DNA of 64,000 bases, taken from contig NZ_CXPG01000020.1 of the NCBI RefSeq assembly GCF_001403735.1, positions 733,416 to 797,415 on the forward strand, in the 5' to 3' direction. Position 1 is the stretch's first letter, and the number at the start of each line of letters is the position of its first letter. Made by a program: the position numbers and the translations under genes. This DNA comes from Jannaschia rubra. GTDB lineage: Bacteria; Pseudomonadota; Alphaproteobacteria; Rhodobacterales; Rhodobacteraceae. The notes under the pieces were generated by a model. The model searched no databases and had not been told where the DNA came from. It was given only the letters and a program-made list of their open reading frames with translations. This document shows, piece after piece, positions 43,784-54,732 of this stretch.

Positions 43784-45178
43784 TCAGAAGTGGATCGCGC
43801 GGCCGTCGGCGTCGAGCACGCTCTCGTGCATCATCTCGGACAGGGTCGGATGCGGGAAGACGGTGTGGGCCAGGTCTTCCTCGGTCGTCTCAAGCTGACG
43901 GCCGATGACGTAGCCCTGGATCAGCTCGGTCACCTCGGCGCCGATCATGTGCGCGCCCAGCAATTCGCCCGTCTTCTTGTCGAAGATCGTCTTCACCATC
44001 CCCTCCGGTTCACCCAGGGCAATCGCCTTGCCGTTACCGATGAAGGGGAAGTGGCCGACCTTGATCTCGAAGCCAGCCTCCTTGGCCTTGGCCTCGGTCA
44101 TGCCGACCGACGCGACCTGCGGATGGCAATAGGTACAGCCCGCGATGCTCTCGGGGCGGACCGGATGCACATCGTTCCTACCGGCGATCAGTTCGGCCAC
44201 CATCACGCCCTCATGGCTGGCCTTGTGGGCGAGCCAGGGAGCGCCGGCGATGTCGCCGATGGCGTAAAGCCCCTCGACCCCGGTGCGGCAGTATTCGTCG
44301 GTCACGACGTGGGTGCGGTCGATCTTGACGCCCAGCTCCTCCAACCCCAGCCCCTCGACGTTGCCGACGATGCCGACGGCCGAGATCACGGTGTCGAAGT
44401 CATGCGTCTCGGCCTTGCCATCCGATTCGATGGTCGCCACGACCTTGTCGTCCTTCCGATCGAGTGATTTGACGATGGCCTTCTGCAGGATCTTCATTCC
44501 CTGCTTCTCGAACTGCTTCTTCGCGAAGGCCGAAATCTCCGCATCCTCCACCGGCAGGATGCGGTCCATCACCTCGACCACGGTCGTCTCGGCGCCCAGC
44601 GTGTTGTAGAAGCTGGCGAATTCGATCCCGATGGCGCCCGACCCGATGACCAGCAGCTTTTTGGGCATGTGGGCGGGGACGAGCGCGTGCTTGTAATTCC
44701 AGACCCGTTTGCCGTCGGCCTCCAGCCCCGGAAGGTTCCGGGCACGGGCGCCGGTGGCCAGGACGATGTCCTTGGCCTCCAGCTCCTCGGTGCCCTTGTC
44801 GGTCTTCACCGAGACCTTGCCCTTGGCCGTGATCTTCGCCTCGCCCATGACCGTGGTGATCTTGTTCTTCTTGAACAGGTGGCCGATGCCCCCCGACAGC
44901 TGCTTGGCCACGCCGCGCGACCGCTTGACCACGGCGTCGAGATCGTAGCCGATGCCCTCCGCTTTCAGCCCGAACTCCTTGGCGCGGTGCATCAGGTGGA
45001 ACACCTCCGACGAGCGCAGCATCGCCTTGGTCGGGATGCAGCCCCAATTGAGGCAGATGCCGCCCAGATGCTCCCGCTCGACGCAGACGACCTTGAGGCC
45101 GAGTTGCGCGGCGCGAATGGCGGCGACATAGCCGCCGGGGCCCGCGCCGATCACGATCAGGTCGAATTTCTGGGCCAT
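43784..45178 (-). CDS. lpdA: Dihydrolipoyl dehydrogenase
   Basis: A 464-residue flavoprotein, the E3 subunit of 2-oxo-acid dehydrogenase complexes. FAD-binding GAGPGGYVAA, redox-active pair Cys42-Cys47 in GGICLNWGCIPTKA, NAD-binding GSGAIGIEFASF and the interface HTVFPHPTLSEMMHES with the catalytic base His. Full length. The usual E1/E2 partners are not in the window, so it may serve another complex locus. It lies 73 bp downstream of the small membrane protein gene on the same strand. Confidence 0.97.
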   Translation of the reverse strand: MAQKFDLIVIGAGPGGYVAAIRAAQLGLKVVCVEREHLGGICLNWGCIPTKAMLRSSEVFHLMHRAKEFGLKAEGIGYDLDAVVKRSRGVAKQLSGGIGHLFKKNKITTVMGEAKITAKGKVSVKTDKGTEELEAKDIVLATGARARNLPGLEADGKRVWNYKHALVPAHMPKKLLVIGSGAIGIEFASFYNTLGAETTVVEVMDRILPVEDAEISAFAKKQFEKQGMKILQKAIVKSLDRKDDKVVATIESDGKAETHDFDTVISAVGIVGNVEGLGLEELGVKIDRTHVVTDEYCRTGVEGLYAIGDIAGAPWLAHKASHEGVMVAELIAGRNDVHPVRPESIAGCTYCHPQVASVGMTEAKAKEAGFEIKVGHFPFIGNGKAIALGEPEGMVKTIFDKKTGELLGAHMIGAEVTELIQGYVIGRQLETTEEDLAHTVFPHPTLSEMMHESVLDADGRAIHF

Positions 45179-45251
45179 TGGCCGCCTCCCTCGGAATTGT
45201 TCAATACTGAATTACCGTGCTGGCGGCCCGAATGGAACCGGAAAGCGCAGG

Positions 45252-45476
45252 TCAGCGGTTCGGGGGGCGATGCGCCGCCCGCCATCTGACCCAGCCGCCG
45301 AACAGGAACGCAGCACCGATCAGGGCCGCGAAATAGCCCACCGGCACCAACCCGATGGCCAGCCCCGCGACGGGGACGATGAAGGTGAACAGAAGGCCGC
45401 CCACAATCAGCACGATCGAGATCCAGGCGACCCACGATCCGGTCAGGTAGTTCGGTCCCATGATGTCCTCCGGCAT
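45252..45476 (-). CDS. Small membrane protein, 74 aa
   Basis: Starts MPEDIMGPNYLTGSWVAWIS (a second in-frame ATG at 45461). Two hydrophobic helices: WVAWISIVLIVGGLLFTFIV and GLVPVGYFAALIGAAFLFGG, then a basic tail. The longer ORF to 45674 runs into the DUF924 gene and is discarded. Not recognised; commonly seen near lpdA in Rhodobacterales as far as I recall. Confidence 0.7.
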   Translation of the reverse strand: MPEDIMGPNYLTGSWVAWISIVLIVGGLLFTFIVPVAGLAIGLVPVGYFAALIGAAFLFGGWVRWRAAHRPPNR

Positions 45477-45525
45477 GAAATCCACATCCCGCAGGAGGTT
45501 AGTGCCGGAGAGGCCGCTTTCCAGA

Positions 45526-46092
45526 TCAGGCGGCCCGCAATTCGCGCACCACGGCGCCGTATCCGCCACGGTCCAGGAATGCCTGCTCACCCGGGGAGGA
45601 CATCCGGCCCAGGGCCTCGTTACGTGGAGGGAAGCGGCCGAAGCGGCGGATGACGGCGCGGTGCGCGCGGGCATGGAGCAGCGTCTCGGAGCCTTCCAGC
45701 CGGGTCAGGATAAGGCGGACGGCACGGTGCTGGTCCTGGGTGCTCTCGGAATGTTCGAGCGGCAGGTAGAAAAACTGCCGACCGCGTCCATCGACGAACA
45801 GATCCATCCCCTGCCAGATGGCCCGCTTCGCCACGGCGCAGGCGAAGCGGTCGGTCGAAAACGCCTGCCCCTGCCCCCGGAACATGTTGCGCGGAAACTG
45901 GTCCGTCAGGATCAAGAGCGCGAGCGCCCCCCGCGCCGTGGTCGTCCAGCCGAGCAGGTTGCGGGCGTTTTCCCACGCTTCGCGGAACCGGTCGCGGATC
46001 TTCGCGTCGAGGGCGTCGTCCTGCACGTACCAGTCGTCGGGCGAGCATTCGTCCAGCCAGAACCCGAGGATATGATCCGGTGTCACGTTCAT
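45526..46092 (-). CDS. DUF924 family protein
   Basis: A 188-residue cytosolic helical protein. Family marks: ILGFWLDECSPDDWYVQDDA, ALALLILTDQFPRNMFRGQG, FYLPLEHSESTQDQHRAV and FGRFPPRNEALGR with conserved His, Pro and Arg. The ATG overlaps the MFS stop by 4 bp. Function unknown across the family, which has a TPR-like fold. Confidence 0.9.
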   Translation of the reverse strand: MNVTPDHILGFWLDECSPDDWYVQDDALDAKIRDRFREAWENARNLLGWTTTARGALALLILTDQFPRNMFRGQGQAFSTDRFACAVAKRAIWQGMDLFVDGRGRQFFYLPLEHSESTQDQHRAVRLILTRLEGSETLLHARAHRAVIRRFGRFPPRNEALGRMSSPGEQAFLDRGGYGAVVRELRAA

Positions 46093-47369
46093 TGCGCAGC
46101 CTCCGCAGTCTCGGCCGCCTCCGCGGCCTCGATCGATTCCTCCTCCCAGGCCTCGGCCATGTTGCTGACCGTGACCGGCGTCGTCGCCATCGGCGCCACT
46201 GCATAATAGCTTGTCGTGTCGTCGCTGGCTACGGCCGCGCGCTGCGTCATGCGCCATCCCGTATAGAGCCCCAGCAACGCCATCAGGACGCCGATGAAGA
46301 TGAAGAACCCGCCCGGTCCGACCCGCCCCATCAGCCAGCCGGTGACCAGCGGCCCGCCGATCGCGCCCAGCCCGTTGACGAAAAGGAGCCGGGCCGAGGC
46401 GGAGGCCATGTCCTCCGGCTGAAGGTAGTCGTTGGTATAGGCCAGGAGCAGCGCATAGAGCGGATTGGCCATGCCCCCGATCAGGAACGCCGCCACCAGA
46501 AGGCCCGGAACGCCGCCGAAATCCGCGATGCCGAGCCCGCAGGCCAGGATGGCGATGACCGAGCCCGCGATGACCAGCTGCCGCCGGTCCATCCGGTCCG
46601 ACAGCCAGCCGACCGGATACTGCAGGATCAGCCCGCCGGTATAGATGGCCGAGACGAACAGCGCGATCTCCGCCGACGTCAGCCCCGCCGCCGCGCCGAA
46701 AACGCCCGCCATCCCGAACAGCGCCGAGAACACCGCCCCCAGGATGAAGATGCCTACGAAGCCCAGCGGCGACGTCTCATAGACAGTGCGGAACGACATC
46801 GGCTTCGTCGTCTCGAACGGTGGCACGGGGGTCGCGGCCAGAAGGATGGGCGAGAACGCCAGCGACACCAGCACCGAGACGATGATGAACAGGGTATAAT
46901 CGCCCGCGTCGCCCAGGGCGAAGATCGCCTGCGCGGCGACGATTCCGACCATCTGCGCGATCATGTAGAGCGACAGCGCCCGGCCCCGCGTCTCGTTCGT
47001 GGTGGTGTTGTTGAGCCAGCTTTCCGCGACGATGTAGACGCCGCAAAAGCAGAACCCCAGAAGGATGCGCAGCGCCGTCCAGCTGTAGGGGTCGGTCAGC
47101 ACCGGATAGAGCAGAAGCCCTGCCGAGGCGAGCGAGCCGAGGAACGCGAAGACGCGCACATGTCCCACCCGCCGGATCATCCCCGGCACCATCTGCGAGC
47201 CGAGCAGGAAGCCCGCGAAATAGCCCGACATGACGATGGACATGGCCCCGGTCGAGAACCCCTCGATCGCGCCGCGCACGCCGAGCAGCGTGCCCTGCAT
47301 CCCGTTCCCGAGCATCAGCAGCGAGATGCCGACCAGCAGTGCCCAGGTATTGCGAAAGACATGGAGCAT
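46089..47369 (-). CDS. MFS transporter (YfkF/YcaD-like), 426 aa
   Basis: Twelve-helix MFS protein. The first helix NTWALLVGISLLMLGNGMQG is followed by the conserved loop LLGVRGAIEGFSTGAMSIVM and YFAGFLLGSQMVPGMIRRVG with the signature motif. The C-terminal tail is acidic (EEESIEAAEAAETAEAAQ). The ATG at 47369 avoids a non-hydrophobic N-terminal extension. The substrate is unknown. Operon with DUF924; queA lies upstream on the same strand. Confidence 0.88.
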   Translation of the reverse strand: MLHVFRNTWALLVGISLLMLGNGMQGTLLGVRGAIEGFSTGAMSIVMSGYFAGFLLGSQMVPGMIRRVGHVRVFAFLGSLASAGLLLYPVLTDPYSWTALRILLGFCFCGVYIVAESWLNNTTTNETRGRALSLYMIAQMVGIVAAQAIFALGDAGDYTLFIIVSVLVSLAFSPILLAATPVPPFETTKPMSFRTVYETSPLGFVGIFILGAVFSALFGMAGVFGAAAGLTSAEIALFVSAIYTGGLILQYPVGWLSDRMDRRQLVIAGSVIAILACGLGIADFGGVPGLLVAAFLIGGMANPLYALLLAYTNDYLQPEDMASASARLLFVNGLGAIGGPLVTGWLMGRVGPGGFFIFIGVLMALLGLYTGWRMTQRAAVASDDTTSYYAVAPMATTPVTVSNMAEAWEEESIEAAEAAETAEAAQ

Positions 47370-47474
47370 GGCGGCCTCGAACGGATGCGGATTGAGTCGG
47401 CCCGCGCCTACGCCGGGCCGCGCCCCGCGTCCACGCCGAAACCGCCTCACTCGCTCCGAAAGGCAGCGTCGCCC

Positions 47475-48545
47475 CTAGGGGCGGTCCAGGGCCGACCGAT
47501 CCGGCAGCAGAAGCGACGCATCGCCATAGCTGAAGAAGCGATACCGTTCCGCGATTGCATGTCGATAGAGCGCCAGCATCCGGTCCCGCCCCATCAGCGC
47601 GCTGACCAGCATCAGCAGGGTCGATTGCGGCAGGTGGAAGTTGGTAATGAGGCCGTCGGTCACGCGGAAGTCGTAGCCGGGATAGATGAAGATGTCGGTG
47701 TCGCCCCGGAACGGCGCGATCCGCCCGCCCGCCGCCGCGCTCTCAATCAGGCGCAGGGCGGTGGTGCCCACCGGGATGACGCGGCCTCCGGCGCGCTTCG
47801 TCGCCGCGATGGCTTCGGCGGCGGCGGGCGTCACCTCGCCCCATTCGGCGTGCATCCGATGGGTGGTCACGTCCTCGACCTTGACGGGCAGGAAGGTGCC
47901 CGCTCCAACGTGCAGCGTCACCTCGGTGAACTCGACGCCCATGGCGCGCAGCTTCTCCAGCATGGGTGCATCAAAATGCAGGCTGGCCGTGGGGGCCGCG
48001 ACCGCACCTGAATGGCGCGCCCAGACGGTCTGATAATCATCCATGTCCTGCGCGTCAGGCGGACGCTTCGCGGCGATGTAGGGCGGCAAGGGCATCTGGC
48101 CCGCAGCCTGAAGAACGTCGTGCAAGTCCTTGGGCTCGCAGTTGAATGCAATGCCCGCGTCAGCCTCGGTCCGGTCGGTCACTCGCGCGGTATGACCGGC
48201 GGCCAGCTCCAGCCGGTCGTCTGCGCGCAGCTTCCGAAGCGGCCGTGCCAGCGCGCGCCAGGTGCCGTCGGCCCGCGGCGCGGTCAGCGTCAGCTCGACA
48301 CGCGCGCGGCCGGTGCCGTCGCTGCTGTCGCGCACACGGATGGCGGGCAGGCGTGCGGGGATGACGCGGGTATCGTTGAGCACCAGCCGGTCGCCAGGGC
48401 GCAGCCAGCGGATCAGATCGGTGAAGACGGCGTCCGTCGTCCGCCCGCCTTCTGCCACCAGCAGGCGCGACGACGAGCGGGGTCGTGCGGGGCGCGTGGC
48501 GATCAGGTCGTCAGGCAGGTCGAAGTCGAAATCGCTGAGTTGCAT
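47475..48545 (-). CDS. queA: S-adenosylmethionine:tRNA ribosyltransferase-isomerase
   Basis: A 356-residue QueA, which transfers the ribosyl part of SAM to preQ1 in tRNA to give epoxyqueuosine. Opening [20 protein letters not shown], core [13 protein letters not shown], then [20 protein letters not shown] and [20 protein letters not shown] are all family signatures. Full length. It lies 12 bp after the AsmA-like stop on the same strand; both probably share a transcript. Confidence 0.97.
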   Translation of the reverse strand: MQLSDFDFDLPDDLIATRPARPRSSSRLLVAEGGRTTDAVFTDLIRWLRPGDRLVLNDTRVIPARLPAIRVRDSSDGTGRARVELTLTAPRADGTWRALARPLRKLRADDRLELAAGHTARVTDRTEADAGIAFNCEPKDLHDVLQAAGQMPLPPYIAAKRPPDAQDMDDYQTVWARHSGAVAAPTASLHFDAPMLEKLRAMGVEFTEVTLHVGAGTFLPVKVEDVTTHRMHAEWGEVTPAAAEAIAATKRAGGRVIPVGTTALRLIESAAAGGRIAPFRGDTDIFIYPGYDFRVTDGLITNFHLPQSTLLMLVSALMGRDRMLALYRHAIAERYRFFSYGDASLLLPDRSALDRP

Positions 48546-48557
48546 GGCCGCGCCCTA

Positions 48558-51500
48558 TCAGGAAGGGACATCCTTGCGGAAGATGTCGCGGAACACGCCC
48601 GGCGTCAGGATCGACAGCGGATTGACCGATACCGCGGGCGAGGCGACGGGGCCGCTCAGACGGTAGGTAAAGCCGAACAGCCCCTCGTCGCGCCGCGCGA
48701 ACAGCGCGCCGAACAGGCCGTTCACGAGGTAGATGGGCGAGATCACGCCCTGCATGTCCATCCGCTTAGACCCGAGGTCGAAGGTGCCGTCCGCCGTGAT
48801 CGACATGGAGGGGCCGACCGCGCTGGCCTGTCGGACGATGATGTCGCCGGGGCGCAGGACGAATTCCGACTCGACGGTCGGGAAGAACAGGCCCTCGCCA
48901 CCCAGCTGTTCGAGGATGCCCACAACCGACAGCGCCTGAAGGAGCGACGCGAGCGCGGGCGCGTTGCGGACCCGCACGTCGGCCATGCGAACGCTGCCTG
49001 AAAAGACGCCGGTCTGCCCCGTGGGCCGCAGGGTCAGTGTGATCGGCCCGCCCGCCGCGTCCCGGAACAGGCCCGCCGACCGCAGCACTTCGCCGGCGTT
49101 CCCGCCCCTGATCTGAACCGCCGTCCCGCCCCCCTGCGGCGCAATCGCCCCTTCCACGGCGGCGCCCCCGTTGATGCGGCCGGTGAAGCTGCCCGCGCCG
49201 CCGCGCAACGTGGCGCGCAGGTCGGTCAGGGCGATCCCTTCGGTCACCTGCAGCCGGGCCAGCGCGATGTCGAGGGGGGCGCCATCGCCCCCGCCCTCGC
49301 CCCCGGTGTTGAGCAGCGCGCGGCGCAGATCGGCGGTGCCGCCACGGATCGTGACGGCGGGTGCCACCCCCCGGCCCCGGCCGGCCAAGACCAGGGGGCC
49401 GTCGAACCAGCCGGCATCCACCCTGTCGAAACTCGCACGGTCGAGACCCCCTTCGGCTCGGAGCGTCACCTGACCCGTCGCGTCGAGCCCCGGCGCGTCG
49501 AGGGCAACGCGCGTCACTTCGGGCACGGGCCCGAGCGTCGCCTCGACCAGCAGGTCGGCGGCGCGGGCGGCGCCCTTGGACCAGTTGATGACGGGCAAGG
49601 CCACCGACAGGCCGCGCAGGTCGCTCCGCACGCTCAGGCGCGGCGGCTCGCCCTGCGGCAAGACGATGGACAGATCCGCCGATGCCTCGCCACGCAGGTC
49701 GAGCGCGTCGATCGTGATGCCCAATCGCTCCAGACCGTCCGGCGTGAGCCGCGCCGTGCCCGTCACCTGCCCCGGCTCGGGCAGGGGACGCGGCGGCGGG
49801 GGCGGCGCGCCGGGGACGATCGGATCGCTCAGCGGCGGTGGCAGCGCCTGACGCCAGCGACCCGAGAACGGCACCCCCTCCAGCGTCATGTCGCCTGCTA
49901 TCGTCACCTCGCCCGGTGCGGCCGTCAGCGTCAGGTCCGGCGCCGCCAGAAGGCGGCCCGGCACGATCGCGCGGCTTTCCACGTCTGTCAGGCGGGCTGT
50001 CACGTCATAGGCGATGTCGGCCGGGGCGTTGCCCTTCCGGAGCGGAAGGCGCACGGCCACCCGCGCCTCGGCCGCACCGGAGGCCAGATCCCGCGTCTTG
50101 TTCAGCCGGTCCAGAAGGCGGAAGGGCGGGTTGTCCATCAGGGTCAGGATGTCGCCGATGCCGCCCTGTGCCGTCAGGTCCAGCACCCCTTCCGCCGGGC
50201 GCGCGGTCGCGTCGGGGATGGTGAAGGTCGTGCCGGCCACGTCCACGGTGCCGGACGGCTCGGGCTGGTCCGGGCCGGTGACGGGGACCGCCCCGCGATC
50301 CAGCCGCAGCGTCAGCCGGTTACCATCGAGCTGCGCCGCGCCGGCCGCGTCCTGCGCCGGGGGCATCTCGCGCATGTAGCGAAAGGCGCCGCCGGAGAAC
50401 TCGAAGCTGGCCGCGACCTGCGGCGGGGTCGCGGGTTCCAGCCGGACGAGCGCCACGGCGCGGCGCGCCTCGCCGCCCAGAAGGTTCGTCGTGAACCACG
50501 CGCGTCCCTGCGGCTGGATCGAGGGCGGCCAGAGCGCCACCAGTTGGTCCACCGCCATCTGCGGCACCACAAGGCGAAGCGCCCCTGCCGGGCCCTCATC
50601 GGTAAAGGTCAGCCGCCCCGACAGGCGCGCGGTGCCAGAGGGGCCCGTCAGCATGGCCTGCCCGATGGCGAGGCCGAGCGGCGCCTGCGTCAGCCGCGCC
50701 TCGATCAAGCCTTGCGCGAATTCAACGCGGCGGTCGAACAGCCCTTCCGGGTCGAGCACCGTGGGGCCGAGCCGAAGCTGCATCTGCACCGGGCCGATCA
50801 GCCCGTCCTCCAGCAGGATCTGGCCGTCGGCAGTCAGCGACAGGTCGTCAGACGACGCCTCGATCTGCGACAAGGCGATGCGCCCCGGCCCCGGCTGCCA
50901 AGCGAAAGCCAGAAGCGCGCGGTCGAGGGCGAGGGCCGGCCGGTCTGTCATGGACAGGCCCCCGGCCTCCAGCCGGCCGACGAGGGGACCGGGGGTGCCA
51001 TCTTCCGCCAGGGTCATGGCCGCGCTGGCCGAGACCTCGCCCTTGACCAGCGTCAACGCGGGCACACCGGGGACGGCTTCGGCCAGCCCGGCCAGCGACA
51101 GGTCGTCCAGCGCCACCGTAGCCTGCGCGCCCTGCCCGTCGCCGCGCCGGGTCAGCGACATCGCCACCCGTGCCGTCCGTGCCCCCAGCCGCAGCGACGA
51201 CGTGAGCGACAGGCGCACCCCGCCGCCGTCGCGCGCCCAGACGACGGTGCCGTCCTCGACCGTCTCGGACAGGCCGGTGATCGCGTCGGTGAAGCGCAGG
51301 GTGACGCCTTCGACCGTCACGTCGGACAGTTCCGCGATGACGGGGTTGGCAAGGAGGGTGTCCAGCGTCTCCAGCGCCTCGGACCAGGTGCCCGGCAGGT
51401 CGCCGCCGCCCGCGCCGAAGGCCAGCGAGAACGCCCCGTCCGCATCGCGCGCCACGTCGAGCGACAGGCCCTCCACTGCGACGCGCCGGGGCCGCAGCTT

Positions 51501-51878
51501 GCCCCGCAGCAGCGCCGCCCCGTCGAGCGCGACCCGCGCGTCGGGCAGAGTGACCACGGGGCCGGAGGCATCGGTCAGCCGCGCATCGCGCAGGCGCAGG
51601 CGCAGGGCTTGGTCCTCCAGGTCGTAGAACAGCGCGACGAGGCCCAGTGACACCTGCCGGGGCGCGAGGTCACGGCCGATGCGCTGCTCGATCCGGGCGA
51701 CCGTCCAGGCCGGCAGCGCCACCGGCCCCTGCGTCAGCCGCAGCACTGCGCCCGCCAGCAACGCGCAAAGGACCAGCAGCACGAGCGCGGACGCGCGGCG
51801 GCGTCCGCGACGGCGCGGCTGGGCGGCTGGTCTCTCGGGCATGGAAGGGGCGGCTCCGGCGTTCGTGGCGAAGGTCAT
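48558..51878 (-). CDS. AsmA-like/DUF3971 envelope protein (YhdP-like), 1106 aa
   Basis: A large protein with one N-terminal signal anchor (ASALVLLVLCALLAGAVLRL) and a very long beta-rich body typical of AsmA/TamB-type bridges (repeated VTLRAEGGLDRASF-like strands) and a DUF3971 middle and AsmA-like C-terminus (GPSMSITADGTFDLGSKRMD, NPLSILTPGVFRDIFRKD). Relatives carry phospholipids between inner and outer membranes. ATGs at 51878 and 51842 are both possible; the first is used. The C-terminal YLVNGLFGALFARRDEGLFG loop is typical of the family. Divergent from bcp. Confidence 0.85.
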   Translation of the reverse strand: MTFATNAGAAPSMPERPAAQPRRRGRRRASALVLLVLCALLAGAVLRLTQGPVALPAWTVARIEQRIGRDLAPRQVSLGLVALFYDLEDQALRLRLRDARLTDASGPVVTLPDARVALDGAALLRGKLRPRRVAVEGLSLDVARDADGAFSLAFGAGGGDLPGTWSEALETLDTLLANPVIAELSDVTVEGVTLRFTDAITGLSETVEDGTVVWARDGGGVRLSLTSSLRLGARTARVAMSLTRRGDGQGAQATVALDDLSLAGLAEAVPGVPALTLVKGEVSASAAMTLAEDGTPGPLVGRLEAGGLSMTDRPALALDRALLAFAWQPGPGRIALSQIEASSDDLSLTADGQILLEDGLIGPVQMQLRLGPTVLDPEGLFDRRVEFAQGLIEARLTQAPLGLAIGQAMLTGPSGTARLSGRLTFTDEGPAGALRLVVPQMAVDQLVALWPPSIQPQGRAWFTTNLLGGEARRAVALVRLEPATPPQVAASFEFSGGAFRYMREMPPAQDAAGAAQLDGNRLTLRLDRGAVPVTGPDQPEPSGTVDVAGTTFTIPDATARPAEGVLDLTAQGGIGDILTLMDNPPFRLLDRLNKTRDLASGAAEARVAVRLPLRKGNAPADIAYDVTARLTDVESRAIVPGRLLAAPDLTLTAAPGEVTIAGDMTLEGVPFSGRWRQALPPPLSDPIVPGAPPPPPRPLPEPGQVTGTARLTPDGLERLGITIDALDLRGEASADLSIVLPQGEPPRLSVRSDLRGLSVALPVINWSKGAARAADLLVEATLGPVPEVTRVALDAPGLDATGQVTLRAEGGLDRASFDRVDAGWFDGPLVLAGRGRGVAPAVTIRGGTADLRRALLNTGGEGGGDGAPLDIALARLQVTEGIALTDLRATLRGGAGSFTGRINGGAAVEGAIAPQGGGTAVQIRGGNAGEVLRSAGLFRDAAGGPITLTLRPTGQTGVFSGSVRMADVRVRNAPALASLLQALSVVGILEQLGGEGLFFPTVESEFVLRPGDIIVRQASAVGPSMSITADGTFDLGSKRMDMQGVISPIYLVNGLFGALFARRDEGLFGFTYRLSGPVASPAVSVNPLSILTPGVFRDIFRKDVPS

Positions 51879-51939
51879 ACTTGACCCGACCCCTACCCGG
51901 TTCCAAGTCCCATCGGGTACAACATCCGGAGAGCCGCCG

Positions 51940-52403
<464 letters not shown>

Positions 52404-52407
<4 letters not shown>

Positions 52408-53213
52408 CGACGCTGGCCCGCATGGCGGTCGAGGTGCTGGAGACCGCCGACCCCCGCGCCAAGACCGACCTGTCGCGCGCCCATGCCGCCCACTGGCGGG
52501 CGTCGCGCGAGGGGGGCACGCCCATCGACATCGGCACGGCGGAGCCGCCTGACCGGCCCGCGCGCCCCGACCGGCCGGAGCTTCTGAACCCCCGCGACGT
52601 TCCGCGCCGCAAGCCCGGCACGGCGGAGGGCCGCATCGCCATGATGCACGCCGTCGCGCATATCGAGCTCAATGCCGTGGACCTGCATTGGGACGTGATC
52701 GCGCGCTTCGCCCATGTGCCCATGCCCCTTGGGTTCTTCGACGACTGGGTCTCCGCCGCCGACGACGAATCGAAGCACTGGGGCCTGATGAACGATTGCC
52801 TGTTGGCCGCAGGCAGCCATTACGGCGCCCTGCCCGCGCATGCCGGCATGTGGCGCGCGGCAGAGGAGACGGCGCGCGACCTGATGGCGCGGCTCGCCGT
52901 CGTGCCCATGGTGCTGGAGGCGCGGGGACTCGACGTGACGCCCGGAATGATCGCCCTTTTCGAACGGGCGGGAGAGTCGCGCGCGGTCGAGGCGCTGAGC
53001 ACGATCTATGGCGAAGAGGTGGCGCATGTCGCCTACGGCTCCAAATGGTTCCACTTCCTGTGCGGACGGCACGATCTGGACCCCAAGGTGGTCTTTCACG
53101 ACCTTGTCCGCCGGCACTTCCATGGCCCGCTGAAGCCCCCGTTCAACGAGGAAAAGCGCGCCGATGCGGGCCTGCCGCCCGACTTCTACTGGCCGCTGGT
53201 CGAAGGCGCCTGA
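52404..53213 (+). CDS. DUF455 ferritin-like protein
   Basis: A 269-residue protein with a GTG start (52404), overlapping the bcp stop. DUF455 marks: MMHAVAHIELNAVDLHWDVI, AADDESKHWGLMND, YGALPAHAGMW and STIYGEEVAHVAYGSKWFHF, with Glu and His in ferritin-like positions for a di-metal centre. Function unknown; coupling to bcp suggests a role against oxidants or metal stress. Confidence 0.9.
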
Positions 53214-53403
53214 CATCGGGATATTTCCGGACGGGCGGCATTTCGCCGCCGGGCGGGGTGACCAATCGCGAAAAGGTTGCCCGACGTCGCCACCGTGTCT
53301 AGAACGCCACACACGGCAAATCCTTCGATACGGGGGGAACCGTGAGGGGAACGGAAGGCGGGCCGGTGCGGGCCCGCGACATTCAAGACAAGGGGGACGG
53401 CGC

Positions 53404-54732
53404 GTGAAGCAACGCCTGTCGGACAGACTCAACGCGAAACTCGAACGCCATCTGCCCGAGCAGCGGCTTTTCCTGAAATCCGAACAAGGCACCCGGTTCG
53501 TCCGGATGCGGCCAATGACGCAGGCGGCGACCCTGGTGGGCGGCGCGCTGGTCTTGGGCTGGACGGCGATCGTGACGTCTTTCTTCCTGATCGGGGCCAT
53601 CACTTCCGGCACGGCGCGCGACCAGAACGCACGCGCGCAGATCGCCTATGAGACGCGCCTTGCCGCGCTGTCGTCGGAGCGCGACACCCGCGCGACCGAG
53701 GCCGAGCAGGCACTGGAGCGGTTCTACGCCGCGCTTGAGGAAGTGTCGAAGATGCAAGGCACTGTCCTCGCCTCCGAACAGCGTGTGCGGGAGCTCGAGA
53801 CCGGAATCGAGGTCATCCAGCGGACCCTGCGCCGCACCGTGACCGAACGCAACGAGGCCCGGGGCGAGGTCGCAACCCTGGCCGCCCGTCTGGACAACGC
53901 GCCCGAGGCGGCGGTTCAGGCCGAGCGTCTGGCGGCCGACAGCAGCGCCACCGCCGGAGCCCTTGCCGAAGCGCTGGACGCCACCGCGCTGGAGCGGGAC
54001 GAGGCCCTTATCGTAGCCGAGGGTGCCGATGCCGAGATCGCCCGCATGGAAATGATGGCGGAGGTCGTGGCCGAGCGGAACGACCGCATCTTCAGCCGCC
54101 TGGAGACGGCGCTGGAAACCTCGCTGGAACCGCTGGAGCAGGTCTTCGCCAGCGCCGGCGTATCGTCGGACGCGCTGCTGCGCGAGGTCCGCAGCTCCTA
54201 CGTCGGACAGGGCGGCCCGCTGAGCCCCGTCGTCGTGTCGACGCGCGGCGGCGGCGACCTGCACGACATGGACACCGCCCGCGCCAATGGCATCCTGGAC
54301 CGGCTGGAAGACATCGACATGTACCGCCTTGCCGCCGAGAGCCTGCCGCTCTCGATGCCGGTCACGGCCTCGCATCGTCGGACGTCGCCCTTCGGGCCCC
54401 GGTGGGGCCGGATGCATGAGGGGCTCGACCTGGCCAGCGCCACAGGCACCCCGATCCTGGCCACCGCCGAGGGCACGGTCGTCCACGCCGGCTGGTCCAA
54501 CGGCTACGGCAAGCTGGTCAAGATCCGCCACCCCCTCGGATTCGAGACGCGATATGGCCACATGAGCGCGATCAACGTCTCCGTTGGCCAAAGGGTCTCG
54601 CGCGGGGACAAGGTCGGTGGTATGGGATCGACCGGACGGTCGACCGGAACTCATCTCCACTATGAGGTTCGCCGCAACGGTCAGGCCCTGGACCCAATCA
54701 CTTTCATCAATGCAGGTCAGGATGTTTTCTAA
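53404..54732 (+). CDS. M23 peptidase with DUF5930-type N-terminus
   Basis: About 442 residues from a GTG at 53404. An N-terminal cytoplasmic part (LSDRLNAKLERHLPEQRLFL), one membrane helix (VGGALVLGWTAIVTSFFLIG), a long periplasmic coiled coil (about residues 80-300), and a C-terminal LytM/M23 domain with HEGLDLAS, GMGSTGRSTGTHLHYEVR. It probably cuts peptidoglycan cross-links, or regulates amidases. Overlaps the bactofilin gene by 11 bp, a pair seen in many Rhodobacterales and linked to cell shape. Confidence 0.92.
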   Translation: MKQRLSDRLNAKLERHLPEQRLFLKSEQGTRFVRMRPMTQAATLVGGALVLGWTAIVTSFFLIGAITSGTARDQNARAQIAYETRLAALSSERDTRATEAEQALERFYAALEEVSKMQGTVLASEQRVRELETGIEVIQRTLRRTVTERNEARGEVATLAARLDNAPEAAVQAERLAADSSATAGALAEALDATALERDEALIVAEGADAEIARMEMMAEVVAERNDRIFSRLETALETSLEPLEQVFASAGVSSDALLREVRSSYVGQGGPLSPVVVSTRGGGDLHDMDTARANGILDRLEDIDMYRLAAESLPLSMPVTASHRRTSPFGPRWGRMHEGLDLASATGTPILATAEGTVVHAGWSNGYGKLVKIRHPLGFETRYGHMSAINVSVGQRVSRGDKVGGMGSTGRSTGTHLHYEVRRNGQALDPITFINAGQDVF